64,000 nt of DNA, taken from positions 7,690,038 through 7,754,037 of the forward strand of contig NZ_JACHIR010000001.1 of assembly GCF_014203355.1 (NCBI RefSeq), in the 5' to 3' direction. The position numbers and the translations under genes were made by a program. Below, piece after piece: positions 8,105-16,931 of the stretch. Every line of letters starts with the position of its first letter. The stretch's first letter is position 1. This DNA comes from Kutzneria kofuensis (GTDB lineage Bacteria > Actinomycetota > Actinomycetes > Mycobacteriales > Pseudonocardiaceae). The notes below the pieces were generated by a model. It made no database searches. It was not told the origin of the DNA and saw only the letters and a list, made by a program, of their open reading frames with translations.

Positions 8105-10342
8105 GTGGTCGACCAGCCTTACCGTGATCCGGCCCTCCCCGTCGCCGAGCGCATCGACGACCTGCTGGCCAGGATGACGCTGCCGGAGAAGATCGGTCAG
8201 ATGCTGCACCTGGACGCCCGCGGCGGCGTCCGGGAGCTGATCGACGACTTCCACGTCGGCGCCATCCTGCACACCTCGCCGGAGAACCTGGTGCTGGCGA
8301 TGGACCTGGCGAGCAAGACCCGGCTGGGCATCCCGCTGCTGACCGGCGAGGACTGCATCCACGGCCACTCGTTCTGGCCCGGCGCCACCATCTTCCCGAC
8401 GCAGCTGGGCATGGCGTGCTCCTGGGACCCGGCGCTGGTGGAGCAGGTCGCGCGGGTGACCGCGGTCGAGGTGTCCACCACCGGCGTGCACTGGACGTTC
8501 TCGCCGGTGCTGTGCATCGCGCGGGACCTGCGCTGGGGTCGGGTGGACGAGACGTTCGGCGAGGACCCGTTCCTGATCGGCGAGTACGCGTCGGCGATGG
8601 TCAAGGGCTACCAGGGCGACGGGCTGTCCGACCCGACCGCGATCCTGGCCTGCGCCAAGCACTTCGCCGGCTACTCGGAGACGCAGGGCGGCCGCGACGC
8701 CACCGAGGCCGACATCTCGCGGCGCAAGCTGCGTTCCTGGTTCCTGCCGCCGTTCGAGCGGGTGGCGCGTGAGGGCTGCCGCACGTTCATGATCGGTTAC
8801 CAGTCCATCGACGGCGTGCCGATCACCGCGAACCAGTGGCTGCTGCGGGAAGTCCTGCGGGACGAGTGGAAGTACTCCGGCACGCTCGTCACCGACTGGG
8901 ACAACGTCGGCCGCATGGTGTGGGAGCAGCAGATCTGCGCCGACCACGCCGAGGCTGCCGCGCTCGCGGTGCGTTCCGGCAACGACCTCGTGCTGACGAC
9001 ACCGCAGTTCTTCCAGGGAGCGCAGGACGCCGTCGCGCGGGGAATCCTGTCCGAGGAGGACATCGACGCCGCCGTGCGCCGGATCCTCACGCTGAAGTTC
9101 GAGCTGGGCCTGTTCGAGAACCCCCGCCTGCCCGACCCGGAGCGGCAGAAGCTGCACGTCGGCAAGGCCGAGCACACCGCCGTCAACCTGGAGATGGCGC
9201 GGCGCAGCCTGGTGTTGCTGACCAACGACGGCACGCTGCCGCTGGGTGGCGACAAGGTGCGGATCGCTGTCGTCGGCCCGAACGCGGACGACGTCGACGC
9301 GCAGCTGGGCGACTGGGCCGGCGCCTCCGGGCAGGTCGACTGGCTGCCCGACGGCCACCCGCGGCACCTCACCGAGACCGTGCTGGACGGTCTGCGCGCC
9401 GTCGTCCCTCCCGAGTGGACGGTCGACTACGCGCTCGGCGCCCGGATCGCTTCCTTCGGCCCGGATCCGGACGGTCCGGTGCTGCCGGACGGCCAGCCCG
9501 CGCCCGAGGTCGTGCACCCCGAGCCGGCGGACCCGGCGCTGATCGCCGAGGCCGTCGCCGCCGCCGAGGCGTCCGATGTGGTCGTCGCGGTGGTCGGCGA
9601 CACCATCGGCCTGGTCGGCGAGGCCCGGTCCACGGCGACGCTGGAGCTGGTCGGCGGGCAGATCGCGCTGCTGGACGCGTTGGCGCGGACCGGAAAGCCG
9701 GTCGTGGTGGTCGTGATCAGCTCGAAGCCGCTGGTGCTGCCGCCCTCGGCCGAGAACGCCGCCGCCATCGTGCAGGCGTTCAACCCCGGCATGAAGGGCG
9801 GCCGGGCCGTCGCGGAACTGCTGCTGGGCCTGATCGAGCCGAGCGGCCGGCTGCCGATCTCGGTGGCACGGCACGTCGGCCAGCAGCCCATCTACTACAA
9901 CCAGATCCGCGGCCAGCACGGACACCGCTACGCCGACCTCACCCAGGACCCGATGTTCGCCTTCGGCGAGGGCCTGAGCTACACCACCCTGGAGTACTCG
10001 GATCTGACCGTGCTCACGCCGACCGTCGGCCCGGCGGACGTCGTCCGCGCCGAGGTCACCGTGTCCAACACCGGCGCCCGGCCGGCGCGGGAGACGGTGC
10101 AGGTGTACCTGCGGGACCTGATCACCTCGGTGACCTGGGCCGACCGGGAACTCAAGGCGTACAAGCAGGTCGACGTGCCGGCGGCGGAGTCGGTGCGGGT
10201 GGCGCTGGAGCTGCCGGCCGCCGACTGCACGCTGGTCACCGCCGACGGCGCGCGGATCGTCGAACCCGGCGACTTCGAGCTGCTGGTCGGCCACTCCTCG
10301 CGGCCGCGGGACCTGCTGGCGGCCAAGTTCACCATCTCCTGA
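8105..10342 (+). CDS. cytoplasmic family 3 glycoside hydrolase (beta-glucosidase-like)
   Basis: 745 aa, GTG start at 8105 with AGGAG at 8092-8096 (8-nt spacer). No signal peptide, in contrast to the GH3 at 800-4189. The order is GH3 barrel, alpha/beta sandwich and C-terminal FnIII-like domain (VTVSNTGARPARETVQVYL). The nucleophile is Asp264 in TDWDN. The KHF...GRD motif (CAKHFAGYSETQGGRD) near residue 185-200 binds the sugar as in other GH3 enzymes. Gene pairing with an MFS importer 17 bp upstream suggests it cleaves a disaccharide or small glycoside taken up intact. Confidence 0.92.
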   Translation: MVDQPYRDPALPVAERIDDLLARMTLPEKIGQMLHLDARGGVRELIDDFHVGAILHTSPENLVLAMDLASKTRLGIPLLTGEDCIHGHSFWPGATIFPTQLGMACSWDPALVEQVARVTAVEVSTTGVHWTFSPVLCIARDLRWGRVDETFGEDPFLIGEYASAMVKGYQGDGLSDPTAILACAKHFAGYSETQGGRDATEADISRRKLRSWFLPPFERVAREGCRTFMIGYQSIDGVPITANQWLLREVLRDEWKYSGTLVTDWDNVGRMVWEQQICADHAEAAALAVRSGNDLVLTTPQFFQGAQDAVARGILSEEDIDAAVRRILTLKFELGLFENPRLPDPERQKLHVGKAEHTAVNLEMARRSLVLLTNDGTLPLGGDKVRIAVVGPNADDVDAQLGDWAGASGQVDWLPDGHPRHLTETVLDGLRAVVPPEWTVDYALGARIASFGPDPDGPVLPDGQPAPEVVHPEPADPALIAEAVAAAEASDVVVAVVGDTIGLVGEARSTATLELVGGQIALLDALARTGKPVVVVVISSKPLVLPPSAENAAAIVQAFNPGMKGGRAVAELLLGLIEPSGRLPISVARHVGQQPIYYNQIRGQHGHRYADLTQDPMFAFGEGLSYTTLEYSDLTVLTPTVGPADVVRAEVTVSNTGARPARETVQVYLRDLITSVTWADRELKAYKQVDVPAAESVRVALELPAADCTLVTADGARIVEPGDFELLVGHSSRPRDLLAAKFTIS

Positions 10343-10349
10343 GGTTGGA

Positions 10350-10371
10350 GGGCCCGGCGCGCGCCGGGCCC
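10350..10371. terminator. 22-bp perfect palindrome, bidirectional terminator
   Basis: GGGCCCGGCGC immediately followed by its reverse complement, 8 bp after the GH3 stop and 25 bp from the end of the convergent gene. It can fold in either transcript. Confidence 0.7.
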
Positions 10372-10395
10372 TTGACCGCTGGCCCCGCCGCCCGC

Positions 10396-11313
10396 TCAGT
10401 GCGTCGGCAGGAGCGAGGTGTCGATCAGGCCGTGCGCCAGCACGGTCCGCGCGTCGAGCTCGGCCTTGGTGTGCCGGTTCCGCAGTTCCAGCACGGTCCT
10501 CAGCTCGGCGTCGCGGAACCGGCCGTACGGGGTGAGGCCGGTGCCGTCGCTGGTGAGCACGGCGATGTGCCGCCGTGCCAGGTACTCGTCGAACGCGAGC
10601 CGGTCCTGCACGGCGGCCAGCAGCAGCTCGGGGCGGCGGCCGGTCACGATGTCCCGGGCGGTCCGCAGCAGCACGCCGACCAGGCTGCGGAGGTCGAAAG
10701 CGTTGCGGCGCAGCGAATCCCCGGTGGCGGCGAGCACGGCCCCGATGTACGGGCCGATGTCGGTGACCGACGCCAGCCGGCGGGCGCCGCGGTGTTCGGC
10801 GCGCAGCTCGTTGCCGGCGTTGAGCACGGTCATGGTGCAGCCGCCGGTCAGCAGAGCGGTTGCTCGCCGAGGCGTCGAGCCGAGCGCGGTGACGCCGTAG
10901 CGAATGCCGAGTCGCTGCAACAGCTCGTACGCGACGAAGGCAAACCCGGAGCCGGGCACATCGACGCCGAGCGTGCCGTCCTGGAGATCGGTGACGCCGG
11001 GCGCGGCGAACAGCGACAGGCCGAGGCCGCGGTCGAGCGCGGCGAGAATGCGCACATCGCCGAGCCGCCCGAGCGGATTGTCGGCCACGCAGCGATAGGC
11101 GACGACGTTGTCCGGATTTGTCACGACGGCGTCGAGTTCGCCGTCGAGCAGCGCGGCGAACTGCTGCCGGGACGAGCTGGCGGGCACCTCGACGACGTGC
11201 AGGCCGGCGTCCGCCAGCGCGCCGGTCCTGGCCGCGACCTCGACCAACGCCGACGGGCTGACCGTGCCCAGCCTGAGCTCCCGCACGAGCGCCACCTCGT
11301 CACAATCGTTCAC
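10396..11313 (-). CDS. periplasmic-binding-protein-like orphan (NMT1/THI5-like) without signal peptide
   Basis: 305 aa, GTG start. The fold signature is that of a two-lobed substrate-binding protein: LDGELDAVVTNPDNVVAYR, a hinge-like VDVPGSGFAFVAYELLQRLG and VTDIGPYIGAVLAATGD. The N-terminus (MNDCDEVALVREL) shows neither signal peptide nor lipobox, and no ABC permease or ATPase gene is nearby. It may be a cytosolic ligand-binding protein, a sensor, or an enzyme built on this fold. Upstream, at 11359-11370, is a 12-nt palindrome GCAATCGATTGC whose half GAGCAATCG recurs close to the start. Confidence 0.6.
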   Translation of the reverse strand: MNDCDEVALVRELRLGTVSPSALVEVAARTGALADAGLHVVEVPASSSRQQFAALLDGELDAVVTNPDNVVAYRCVADNPLGRLGDVRILAALDRGLGLSLFAAPGVTDLQDGTLGVDVPGSGFAFVAYELLQRLGIRYGVTALGSTPRRATALLTGGCTMTVLNAGNELRAEHRGARRLASVTDIGPYIGAVLAATGDSLRRNAFDLRSLVGVLLRTARDIVTGRRPELLLAAVQDRLAFDEYLARRHIAVLTSDGTGLTPYGRFRDAELRTVLELRNRHTKAELDARTVLAHGLIDTSLLPTH

Positions 11314-11524
11314 GCCACCGATTGCTCACCAATAGCGTATTGCCGTCGAGTGAGGCGAGCAATCGATTGCGGTCAGTGGCCGAACAATTCCGGATGTTTG
11401 CCCAGTTCCACCCGGATTCGGCGGATGTGCGGTTCCACAACCACCGCGCCGTCGACGGAGCTCTTACGGCGCGGCGGGCGACGACGCTGGTCACGGCGTT
11501 GGAGCAGCCGCTTCGGCCGGTGGC

Positions 11525-13186
11525 TCAGAGCGGATCGGTCAGCAGCCCCAGACGATCGGTGAGGCTGATGTTCTCCGCGTAGTCGACCGGCGCGACGACG
11601 ATGGACACCCCGCCGTCGTCGAGCGCTTTGCGCAGGGTGGGCAGCAACTCGTCGGCCTGGGTCACGTGATATCCGGTGGCGCCGAAGCTGGCGGCGTACT
11701 GGGTGATCTCGGGGTTGTTGAACCGGACGTTCGACACGGTCCCGGTCTCCAGCCGCATCTTCCACTCGATCAGGCCGTAACCGCTGTCCTCCCACACGAG
11801 GACGGTGAGCGGCACGTGCTCCCGGACGGCGGTCTCGATCTCCTGCGAGTGCATCAGGAACGAGCCGTCGCCGGTCACCGCAAGCACTCGCCGGTCGGGA
11901 CGGGCGAGGTGCACGCCGAGCGCCCCCGGCAGGGCGAAACCCATGGTGGACAAGCCGTTGGAGATCAGGCAGGTGTTGGGCGCGTACGTCGGGTACAGGC
12001 GGGCCATCCACATCTTCACCGCGCCGGTGTCGACCAGGACGATGTCGTCACGGCCGAGGGCGGCGCGCGTGTCGGCGACGATCCGCTGCGGCGACATGGG
12101 GAACCGGTCGTCCTGCTGCCCGCGGAACAACTCGTCGGCGACGAGCTCGCGGATCTTGGCGGCGCCGGTGTGCGGCGGCCGGGCCGGCACGGCCTCGCGC
12201 AGGGCGTCGAGGGAGGCGCTGATGTCGCCCTCGATCCCCACCGACACCGAGTAGTGCGCGTCCACCTCGGCCGGGAACCGGTGAATGTGGATGATCTCCT
12301 TGTCGCCGTCCGGGTTGATCTTGACGGGGTCGAACTCCTGGAGCTCGTAGCCGACGGCGACGATCACATCGGCCTGGTCGAAGCCGAAGTTGGCGTAGTC
12401 CCGGCGCATGAAACCGATGGTGCCCATGGAGTTCGGGTGGTCATCGGCCAGCACCCCCTTGCCGTGGAACGTGGTCGCGACGGCCACGCCGGTGTGCTCG
12501 GCGAACCGGGCCAGTGCGGCGCTGGCGTGGTTGCGGGCGGCGCCGTGACCGGCCAGCAGCACGGGATTGCGGGCCTCGCGCAGGATGGCGGCGGCGCGTT
12601 CGACCTGGCTCGCCGACGGCGCCTCGGGATGCACCACGTTGCGCGGCAACGGCTTCAGCCCCGGCTCGGCGGCCTCGATCTCCACGTCCTCCGGCACCGC
12701 CAGGTACACCGCGCCCGGCCGCTCGCTCTGCGCCGTCTTGAACGCGCGGCGCAGCATCTCCGGCACCGCCGCCGCGGACGGCACGCTGCCGGAGAACTGC
12801 GTGATCGGCGCGAACAGGCTCACCAGATCCACGAACTGGTGCGATTCCTTGTACTCGCGGAACTGCCCCACCTGCGCGGACAGCGCCACCAGCGGCGTCG
12901 AGTTCGTGGTGGCGTCGGCGACACCGAGCTGCAGGTTGATCGCGCCCGGCCCCAGCGTCGCCGACACCACGCCCGCCTTGCCCGTGACCCGGCCGTACAT
13001 CTCGGCCATGAACGACGCCGCCTGCTCGTGCCTGGTCAGCACGTACCGGATCGGCGAGGCGTCCAGCGCGTTCGTCAGCCGCATGTTCTCCTCGCCCGGG
13101 ATGCCGAACACCACCTCGACACCCTCGGCCAGCAGACACTCCACGATCAGATCGGCGGCCGTCCGGCCGTCACGCTCCTCGGACAT
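11525..13186 (-). CDS. acetolactate-synthase-like thiamine-diphosphate enzyme
   Basis: 553 aa with the three ThDP-enzyme domains in order: PYR (residues ~8-170, with the catalytic Glu in RHEQAASFMAE), central (~195-330) and PP (~375-530, GDGSF...EDSGYG cofactor motif). It resembles large subunits annotated as catabolic acetolactate synthase; no regulatory small subunit gene follows. The likely reaction is condensation of two pyruvates to 2-acetolactate, but related ThDP enzymes use other 2-oxoacids. The ATG at 13186 lies 6 nt after a TAAGCC box, fitting leaderless transcription. The stop is followed by 211 bp in which I see no gene before the binding-protein-like orphan. Confidence 0.8.
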   Translation of the reverse strand: MSEERDGRTAADLIVECLLAEGVEVVFGIPGEENMRLTNALDASPIRYVLTRHEQAASFMAEMYGRVTGKAGVVSATLGPGAINLQLGVADATTNSTPLVALSAQVGQFREYKESHQFVDLVSLFAPITQFSGSVPSAAAVPEMLRRAFKTAQSERPGAVYLAVPEDVEIEAAEPGLKPLPRNVVHPEAPSASQVERAAAILREARNPVLLAGHGAARNHASAALARFAEHTGVAVATTFHGKGVLADDHPNSMGTIGFMRRDYANFGFDQADVIVAVGYELQEFDPVKINPDGDKEIIHIHRFPAEVDAHYSVSVGIEGDISASLDALREAVPARPPHTGAAKIRELVADELFRGQQDDRFPMSPQRIVADTRAALGRDDIVLVDTGAVKMWMARLYPTYAPNTCLISNGLSTMGFALPGALGVHLARPDRRVLAVTGDGSFLMHSQEIETAVREHVPLTVLVWEDSGYGLIEWKMRLETGTVSNVRFNNPEITQYAASFGATGYHVTQADELLPTLRKALDDGGVSIVVAPVDYAENISLTDRLGLLTDPL

Positions 13187-13254
13187 ACCTCAGGCTTACC
13201 ACTTCCGTCCACACCGAAGGCGCAGGTGAGCCCGCTTTCACACTTCGGTAAGCG

Positions 13255-14373
13255 CTAGCGGATGTCGCGGCCCTTCCACAGGTCGCCGCCGCGGATCGAG
13301 CGCCAGGCGGCGTCCAGCAGCAGCACGCCGAAGGTGGCGTTGGCGACGGGGGCGAACACCGATGTCGCCGTCGACATGTGGCAGGCCCGCATGTACGACC
13401 GGTGCGCGGCGGACTGGGCCGCCCACGCGGCGAGCCCGGCGATGCGGGTGAAGCCCTTGCCCCGCAGGGACAGCAGCATGGGGACGAGGCCGTAGCCGAT
13501 GTGCAGCAGGCCGCCGGCGCCCAGCACGGCGGCGCCGAGGGCCGGCCCGCCGACCATCGCGCCGCCGGCGACGATGCTCTTGCGCTGGGACCGCCAGACC
13601 GCGCCGAACGAGTCGAGCCCGGACGAGGTCAGCGACTCCGTGCCGTCCACGAGCCGGGTCCGGCCGCCGGCGTCGCGCACGGCGGTGGCGAACGCGACGT
13701 CGTCGGCCCGCTCGCCAGAGAGCGCTCTCCAACCGCCGGCCTTGTCGTACGCGGTCCGCCGCACCAGGATGCAGTGCCCGATGCCGACGGCCTTGCCCCG
13801 GCTGCCGTCCGGGCTGGCGCTCTCGAACAGCAGCACGTTCGTCGGGGCCAGCAGCAGCCACCAGCCGCTGTTGGCCACGGTCGGCCGCCCCGGGGTGGTG
13901 ATCAGGTCGGCCTCGTCCCGCGCGGCCGCGGCCAGCAGCTTGCCGACCAGTTCGGGGGCGGACTCGGTGTCGGAGTCGACAAAAAGCAGCCAGTCGCCGC
14001 TGGTCTCGGCGACGCCCTGGAACATCGCGTGCACCTTGCCGGCCCAGCCGGGCGGCGGGCCGTCGGTCCGGATCAGCCGCACCCGCGGATCGGCGTCCAC
14101 GTGCTCCTGCACGATCTCCACGGTCCGGTCCGTCGACGCGTCGTCGACCACGACGATCTCCAGGTCGCTGTGCCGCTGCGTGCGCAGCGACGCCAGGCAC
14201 CCGTCGATCGTGGATTCCTCGTCCCGCACCGGGATCACGACGCTGACCTTGCCGCCCTCGGCCGGCATGTCCGGCAGCGGCTCGACCATCCGCCAGGTCG
14301 ACACCGTGCGCGCGGCACGGATCGTGGAGAGTGCGGCCAACGCCGCCGAACCGAGAATCGCCCCCTTGCCCAT
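13255..14373 (-). CDS. family 2 glycosyltransferase, membrane-associated
   Basis: 372 aa. GT-A domain at residues ~40-260 with VSVVIPVRDEESTIDGCLASL, the DDAST and VDSDTE (DxD-like) nucleotide-sugar motifs and the acceptor-side region ERADDVAFATAVRDAGG. Residues ~275-350 contain hydrophobic segments. The layout resembles CrtQ/HpnB-like enzymes that glycosylate carotenoid or hopanoid lipids. It is third in a run FAD monooxygenase - SDR - GT2 (21-bp gap to the SDR), so it may modify the product of those two oxidoreductases. Acceptor unknown. Confidence 0.8.
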   Translation of the reverse strand: MGKGAILGSAALAALSTIRAARTVSTWRMVEPLPDMPAEGGKVSVVIPVRDEESTIDGCLASLRTQRHSDLEIVVVDDASTDRTVEIVQEHVDADPRVRLIRTDGPPPGWAGKVHAMFQGVAETSGDWLLFVDSDTESAPELVGKLLAAAARDEADLITTPGRPTVANSGWWLLLAPTNVLLFESASPDGSRGKAVGIGHCILVRRTAYDKAGGWRALSGERADDVAFATAVRDAGGRTRLVDGTESLTSSGLDSFGAVWRSQRKSIVAGGAMVGGPALGAAVLGAGGLLHIGYGLVPMLLSLRGKGFTRIAGLAAWAAQSAAHRSYMRACHMSTATSVFAPVANATFGVLLLDAAWRSIRGGDLWKGRDIR

Positions 14374-14394
14374 GCCCCCAGGCTGCCACAGCCG

Positions 14395-15096
14395 TCAGAG
14401 CTGGGTGAGGCCGCCATCCACGGCGATCTCCGAACCCGTCATGTACGTCGACCCGGCTCCGGCGAGGAACAACGCCGGCGCGGCCGCCTCGGCGGGATCG
14501 GCGACCCGCCCCATCGGAACGTTCGAGACCGCCCATTCGTGCAGCATCGGATGATCGGTCATCGGCGTCGCCACGGCTCCGTAGCTGATGGTGTTGACGC
14601 GGATGCGGCGACGCAGGAACTCCGGCTGCGCGGCGAAACCCCGGCCGAGTGTCCGCACGCCGGCCTTGGCGGCGCTGTAGAGCGGATCGCTGTTGAAGCC
14701 GCGATGAAAGCCCACCGAGGACGTGAGGATCACCGACGCGCCGTCGGCCAGCAGGTCGAAGCATTCGGTCACGGTGAAGAACACGCTCTTCAGGTTCACG
14801 TCGATGACGGCGTCGAAGCCGCTCTCGTCGGTGTCGAACACCTCCGGCGCGTTCGACGCCCCGGCGTTGCAGAACAGCACGTCGATCGTGCGGCCGGCCA
14901 GCCCCGAGGCGAGATCCGCCGCGCCATGGGAGAGATCGGCGACGACGTAGTCGAAACCGGTGTGGCGCAAGCGGTCCTCGTCGCGCCCGACGACCACGAC
15001 CGTCGCCCCCTCGTCGGCGAACAGCCGCGCGGCGGCCAGGCCGATGCCACTGGAGCCGCCGGTGATCACGGCGGTCTTGTCGGAGAGCGTTGTCAC
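14395..15096 (-). CDS. short-chain dehydrogenase/reductase
   Basis: 233 aa, GTG start one base after the stop of the upstream FAD monooxygenase, so translation is probably coupled. Classical SDR motifs: TGGSSGIG at ~12-19, CNAGAS at ~75, Ser in ILTSSVGF, Y-x-x-x-K (YSAAK) and the C-terminal GSEIAVDGGLTQL. It is likely an NAD(P)-dependent enoyl-reductase-like or alcohol dehydrogenase acting on the same metabolite as its operon partner. Confidence 0.88.
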   Translation of the reverse strand: MTTLSDKTAVITGGSSGIGLAAARLFADEGATVVVVGRDEDRLRHTGFDYVVADLSHGAADLASGLAGRTIDVLFCNAGASNAPEVFDTDESGFDAVIDVNLKSVFFTVTECFDLLADGASVILTSSVGFHRGFNSDPLYSAAKAGVRTLGRGFAAQPEFLRRRIRVNTISYGAVATPMTDHPMLHEWAVSNVPMGRVADPAEAAAPALFLAGAGSTYMTGSEIAVDGGLTQL

Positions 15097-15097
15097 G

Positions 15098-16225
15098 TCA
15101 GCGACCCCCGGTCCGCGCGAGGTCCAGCAGCGCCTGCGGGCCGTCCGGGTTCAGCACAAGGCCCTCGTACGTCGTCGTGGCGCCCACGACCGGCTCCATC
15201 CGGGCCAGCATGGACTTCTCGTACGCGGCGATCGCGTCGTCCACGTCCGCGTGCTCGCAGAGGGCTCCAACCAGTTCCAGTGCGTCCAGCAGTCCCATGT
15301 TCACGCCCTGCCCGGAGTACGGCGGCATCACGTGCGCGGCGTCGCCGACCAACGTCACGCCGGAGTGTTCACGCCAGGTCTGCCGGGCCGGCACCACGTA
15401 CAGCGGCCACCAGATGAACGGCGTCTCCACCTCATCGAGGATTCCCCGCATCTTCGGCGACCACTGGGCCAGTTCCCGGTCCAGCTCGGCGCGGATGAAC
15501 GCCGGGTCGTGCAGGACGGTGCCGACGGCGCGGCGCGGGTCCTCGGCCCGGCGCTGGGTGTAGTACACCTGGATCGAGCCGTTGCCGCTGCGCTGCAGAA
15601 GAAACGCCTGATCAGGAGCGAACGCCAAGCCGGCGCCGTCGCCGACCAGCTCGGCGGCGTACGAGTCGGGTTTCGGCTCGGTGATCTCGCCGGCGATCAG
15701 CGTCACGCCGGTATAGGCCGGCGGCACATCCGTGACCAGCGGCCGGGTCCGCGAGTTGATGCCGTCCGCGCCGATCACCAGGTCGGCATCGACATGGGAG
15801 CCGTCGGAGAGCGCTATCCGCCAGCGGTTGCCGGCCCGTGCCAGCTCGGTGGCCTCGCAGCCCCAGCGCACGGTTCCAGCGGGGAGCGAGTCCAACAGCA
15901 TCGTCCGCAGTTCGAGCCGGTCGATCTCCGGCCTCGCCTCGCCCTCGTCCTTGGCGTCCGTCTCCAGCAGCAGCGTGCCGTGCTGGTCGAAGTAGTTGGT
16001 GTGCTGGCCCTGGGGCCGTGCGTAGCGGTCGAACCGCTCGGTCAGCCCGCAGGCGTTGATCGCTCGGAGACCGCTCTCCGCGCCCAGGTCCAGCGACCCG
16101 CCCTGGGTGCGGGCGTGTTGGTCGGCGTCCCGTTCGTACACGGTGCAGGCGATTCCCCGCAGGTGCAGCAGCCGTGCGGTGGCCAGGCCGGCCGGTCCGG
16201 CGCCGAGGACCGCGATGTCGGACAT
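15098..16225 (-). CDS. FAD-dependent monooxygenase, TetX/PHBH-like
   Basis: 375 aa. Group A flavin monooxygenase: dinucleotide motif VLGAGPAGLATA at residues 5-16, the DG motif (VIGADGINSRTR, ~160) and the GD motif (LVGDAAHVMPPYSGQG, ~293). It most resembles small TetX-like oxygenases that hydroxylate aromatic or antibiotic-like substrates with NAD(P)H. AGGAGGAGG lies 5 nt before the ATG. The promoter is overlapped by a TetR-type operator and tetR diverges from it, so the substrate is probably also the inducer. Confidence 0.88.
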   Translation of the reverse strand: MSDIAVLGAGPAGLATARLLHLRGIACTVYERDADQHARTQGGSLDLGAESGLRAINACGLTERFDRYARPQGQHTNYFDQHGTLLLETDAKDEGEARPEIDRLELRTMLLDSLPAGTVRWGCEATELARAGNRWRIALSDGSHVDADLVIGADGINSRTRPLVTDVPPAYTGVTLIAGEITEPKPDSYAAELVGDGAGLAFAPDQAFLLQRSGNGSIQVYYTQRRAEDPRRAVGTVLHDPAFIRAELDRELAQWSPKMRGILDEVETPFIWWPLYVVPARQTWREHSGVTLVGDAAHVMPPYSGQGVNMGLLDALELVGALCEHADVDDAIAAYEKSMLARMEPVVGATTTYEGLVLNPDGPQALLDLARTGGR

Positions 16226-16258
16226 GGTGTCCTCCTCCTGTTTGGTAACTCGCTTTAA

Positions 16259-16287
16259 AAAGTAAGTGACTCACCTTAGTGAGTCAA
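16259..16287 (-). promoter_or_regulatory. promoter with TetR-type operator between -35 and -10
   Basis: On the minus strand TTGACT (16287-16282) and TACTTT (16264-16259) are spaced by 17 nt, upstream of the FAD monooxygenase. The inverted repeat TGACTCAC-N4-GTGAGTCA (16267-16286) fills the spacer and also abuts the AAGGAGG of the divergent tetR at 16286-16292. One repressor could therefore control both genes. Confidence 0.75.
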
Positions 16288-16296
16288 GGAGGTATG

Positions 16297-16863
16297 ATGT
16301 CGGTCATGGAGTCGCTGCGCGAGCGCAAGAAGGCGATCACCCGGCGGGCCATCCGGGACGCCGCCGAGCGGCTGTTCGCCGAGCGCGGCTACGACGAGGT
16401 GACGGTCGCGGAGATCGCCGACGCGGCGAACGTCTCGGTGAAGACCCTCTTCGTCTACTTCCGGTCCAAGGAGGACCTGGTCTTCGCCGACACCGAACTG
16501 CTCGACCGCCTGGTCGCCGCACTCGCCGCCCGTCCCGACGGCGTTTCACACGCCCAGGTCGTCGCGGACGTGCTGGCCGAGGCCGCCGGCGAGAGCGGGG
16601 GCGGCGGGCTGGAGAGCTACCACCGCGCCTACGGCGAGTCGCCCGCGCTGCGCTCCGGCCTGCTGCGGATGTGGGCGGAGTTCGAGGACCGCGTCGTCGA
16701 TCAGCTGGCCGCCGAGGCCGGCGGCCCCGCGACGCCGGCCATGCGGCTGCGCGCCATCCAGCTGGTCGGCATCGTCCGCACGACGACGTCCCCTGAGCTG
16801 CGCGACAACCCCGGCGGGCTGGCCGACTGGCTGCGGCAGGCGCCCGGCCTCGTCGAAGGTTAG
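16297..16863 (+). CDS. TetR-family regulator of the divergent monooxygenase operon
   Basis: 188 aa from the ATG at 16297, which lies 4 nt after AAGGAGG; the ATG at 16306 and the ATG at 16294 are alternatives. TetR_N helix-turn-helix at residues ~6-50 (ERKKAITRRAIRDAAERLF...VTVAEIADAANVSVKTLFVYFRSKEDL). It diverges from the FAD monooxygenase - SDR - GT2 operon with a perfect 8+8 inverted repeat between them. The natural inference is that it represses that operon and itself. Confidence 0.9.
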   Translation: MSVMESLRERKKAITRRAIRDAAERLFAERGYDEVTVAEIADAANVSVKTLFVYFRSKEDLVFADTELLDRLVAALAARPDGVSHAQVVADVLAEAAGESGGGGLESYHRAYGESPALRSGLLRMWAEFEDRVVDQLAAEAGGPATPAMRLRAIQLVGIVRTTTSPELRDNPGGLADWLRQAPGLVEG

Positions 16864-16881
16864 GGGTTTCACCGATGTTAG

Positions 16882-16899
16882 GGGGTGGTCCGCCACCCC
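16882..16899 (+). terminator. short hairpin after tetR
   Basis: GGGGTGG-tccg-CCACCCC, a 7-bp stem 18 bp after the tetR stop and 33-50 bp before the HSP90-like start. It could be a weak terminator or an attenuating leader structure. Confidence 0.4.
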
Positions 16900-16931
16900 A
16901 GAATCGCCGCGTGCGTCCCGCGAACCCGACC

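Noticed and set aside
7958-10294. A 778-codon minus-strand frame opposite the second GH3 gene
   Set aside because: Composition is dominated by Arg, Gln, His and Gly with no recognisable domain, and the plus-strand GH3 protein is full length with an RBS.
11314-11524. Possible gene remnant between the binding-protein orphan and the acetolactate-synthase-like gene
   Set aside because: Both strands stay open for 60-85 codons, but no similarity to a known family is evident and there is no RBS; more likely ordinary intergenic DNA with a palindrome at 11359-11370.
13718-13729. GAGAGCGCTCTC inside the GT2 gene
   Set aside because: It lies mid-gene in codons for WRALSGER and far from any start, so a regulatory role is unlikely; retained only as a background count for the motif.
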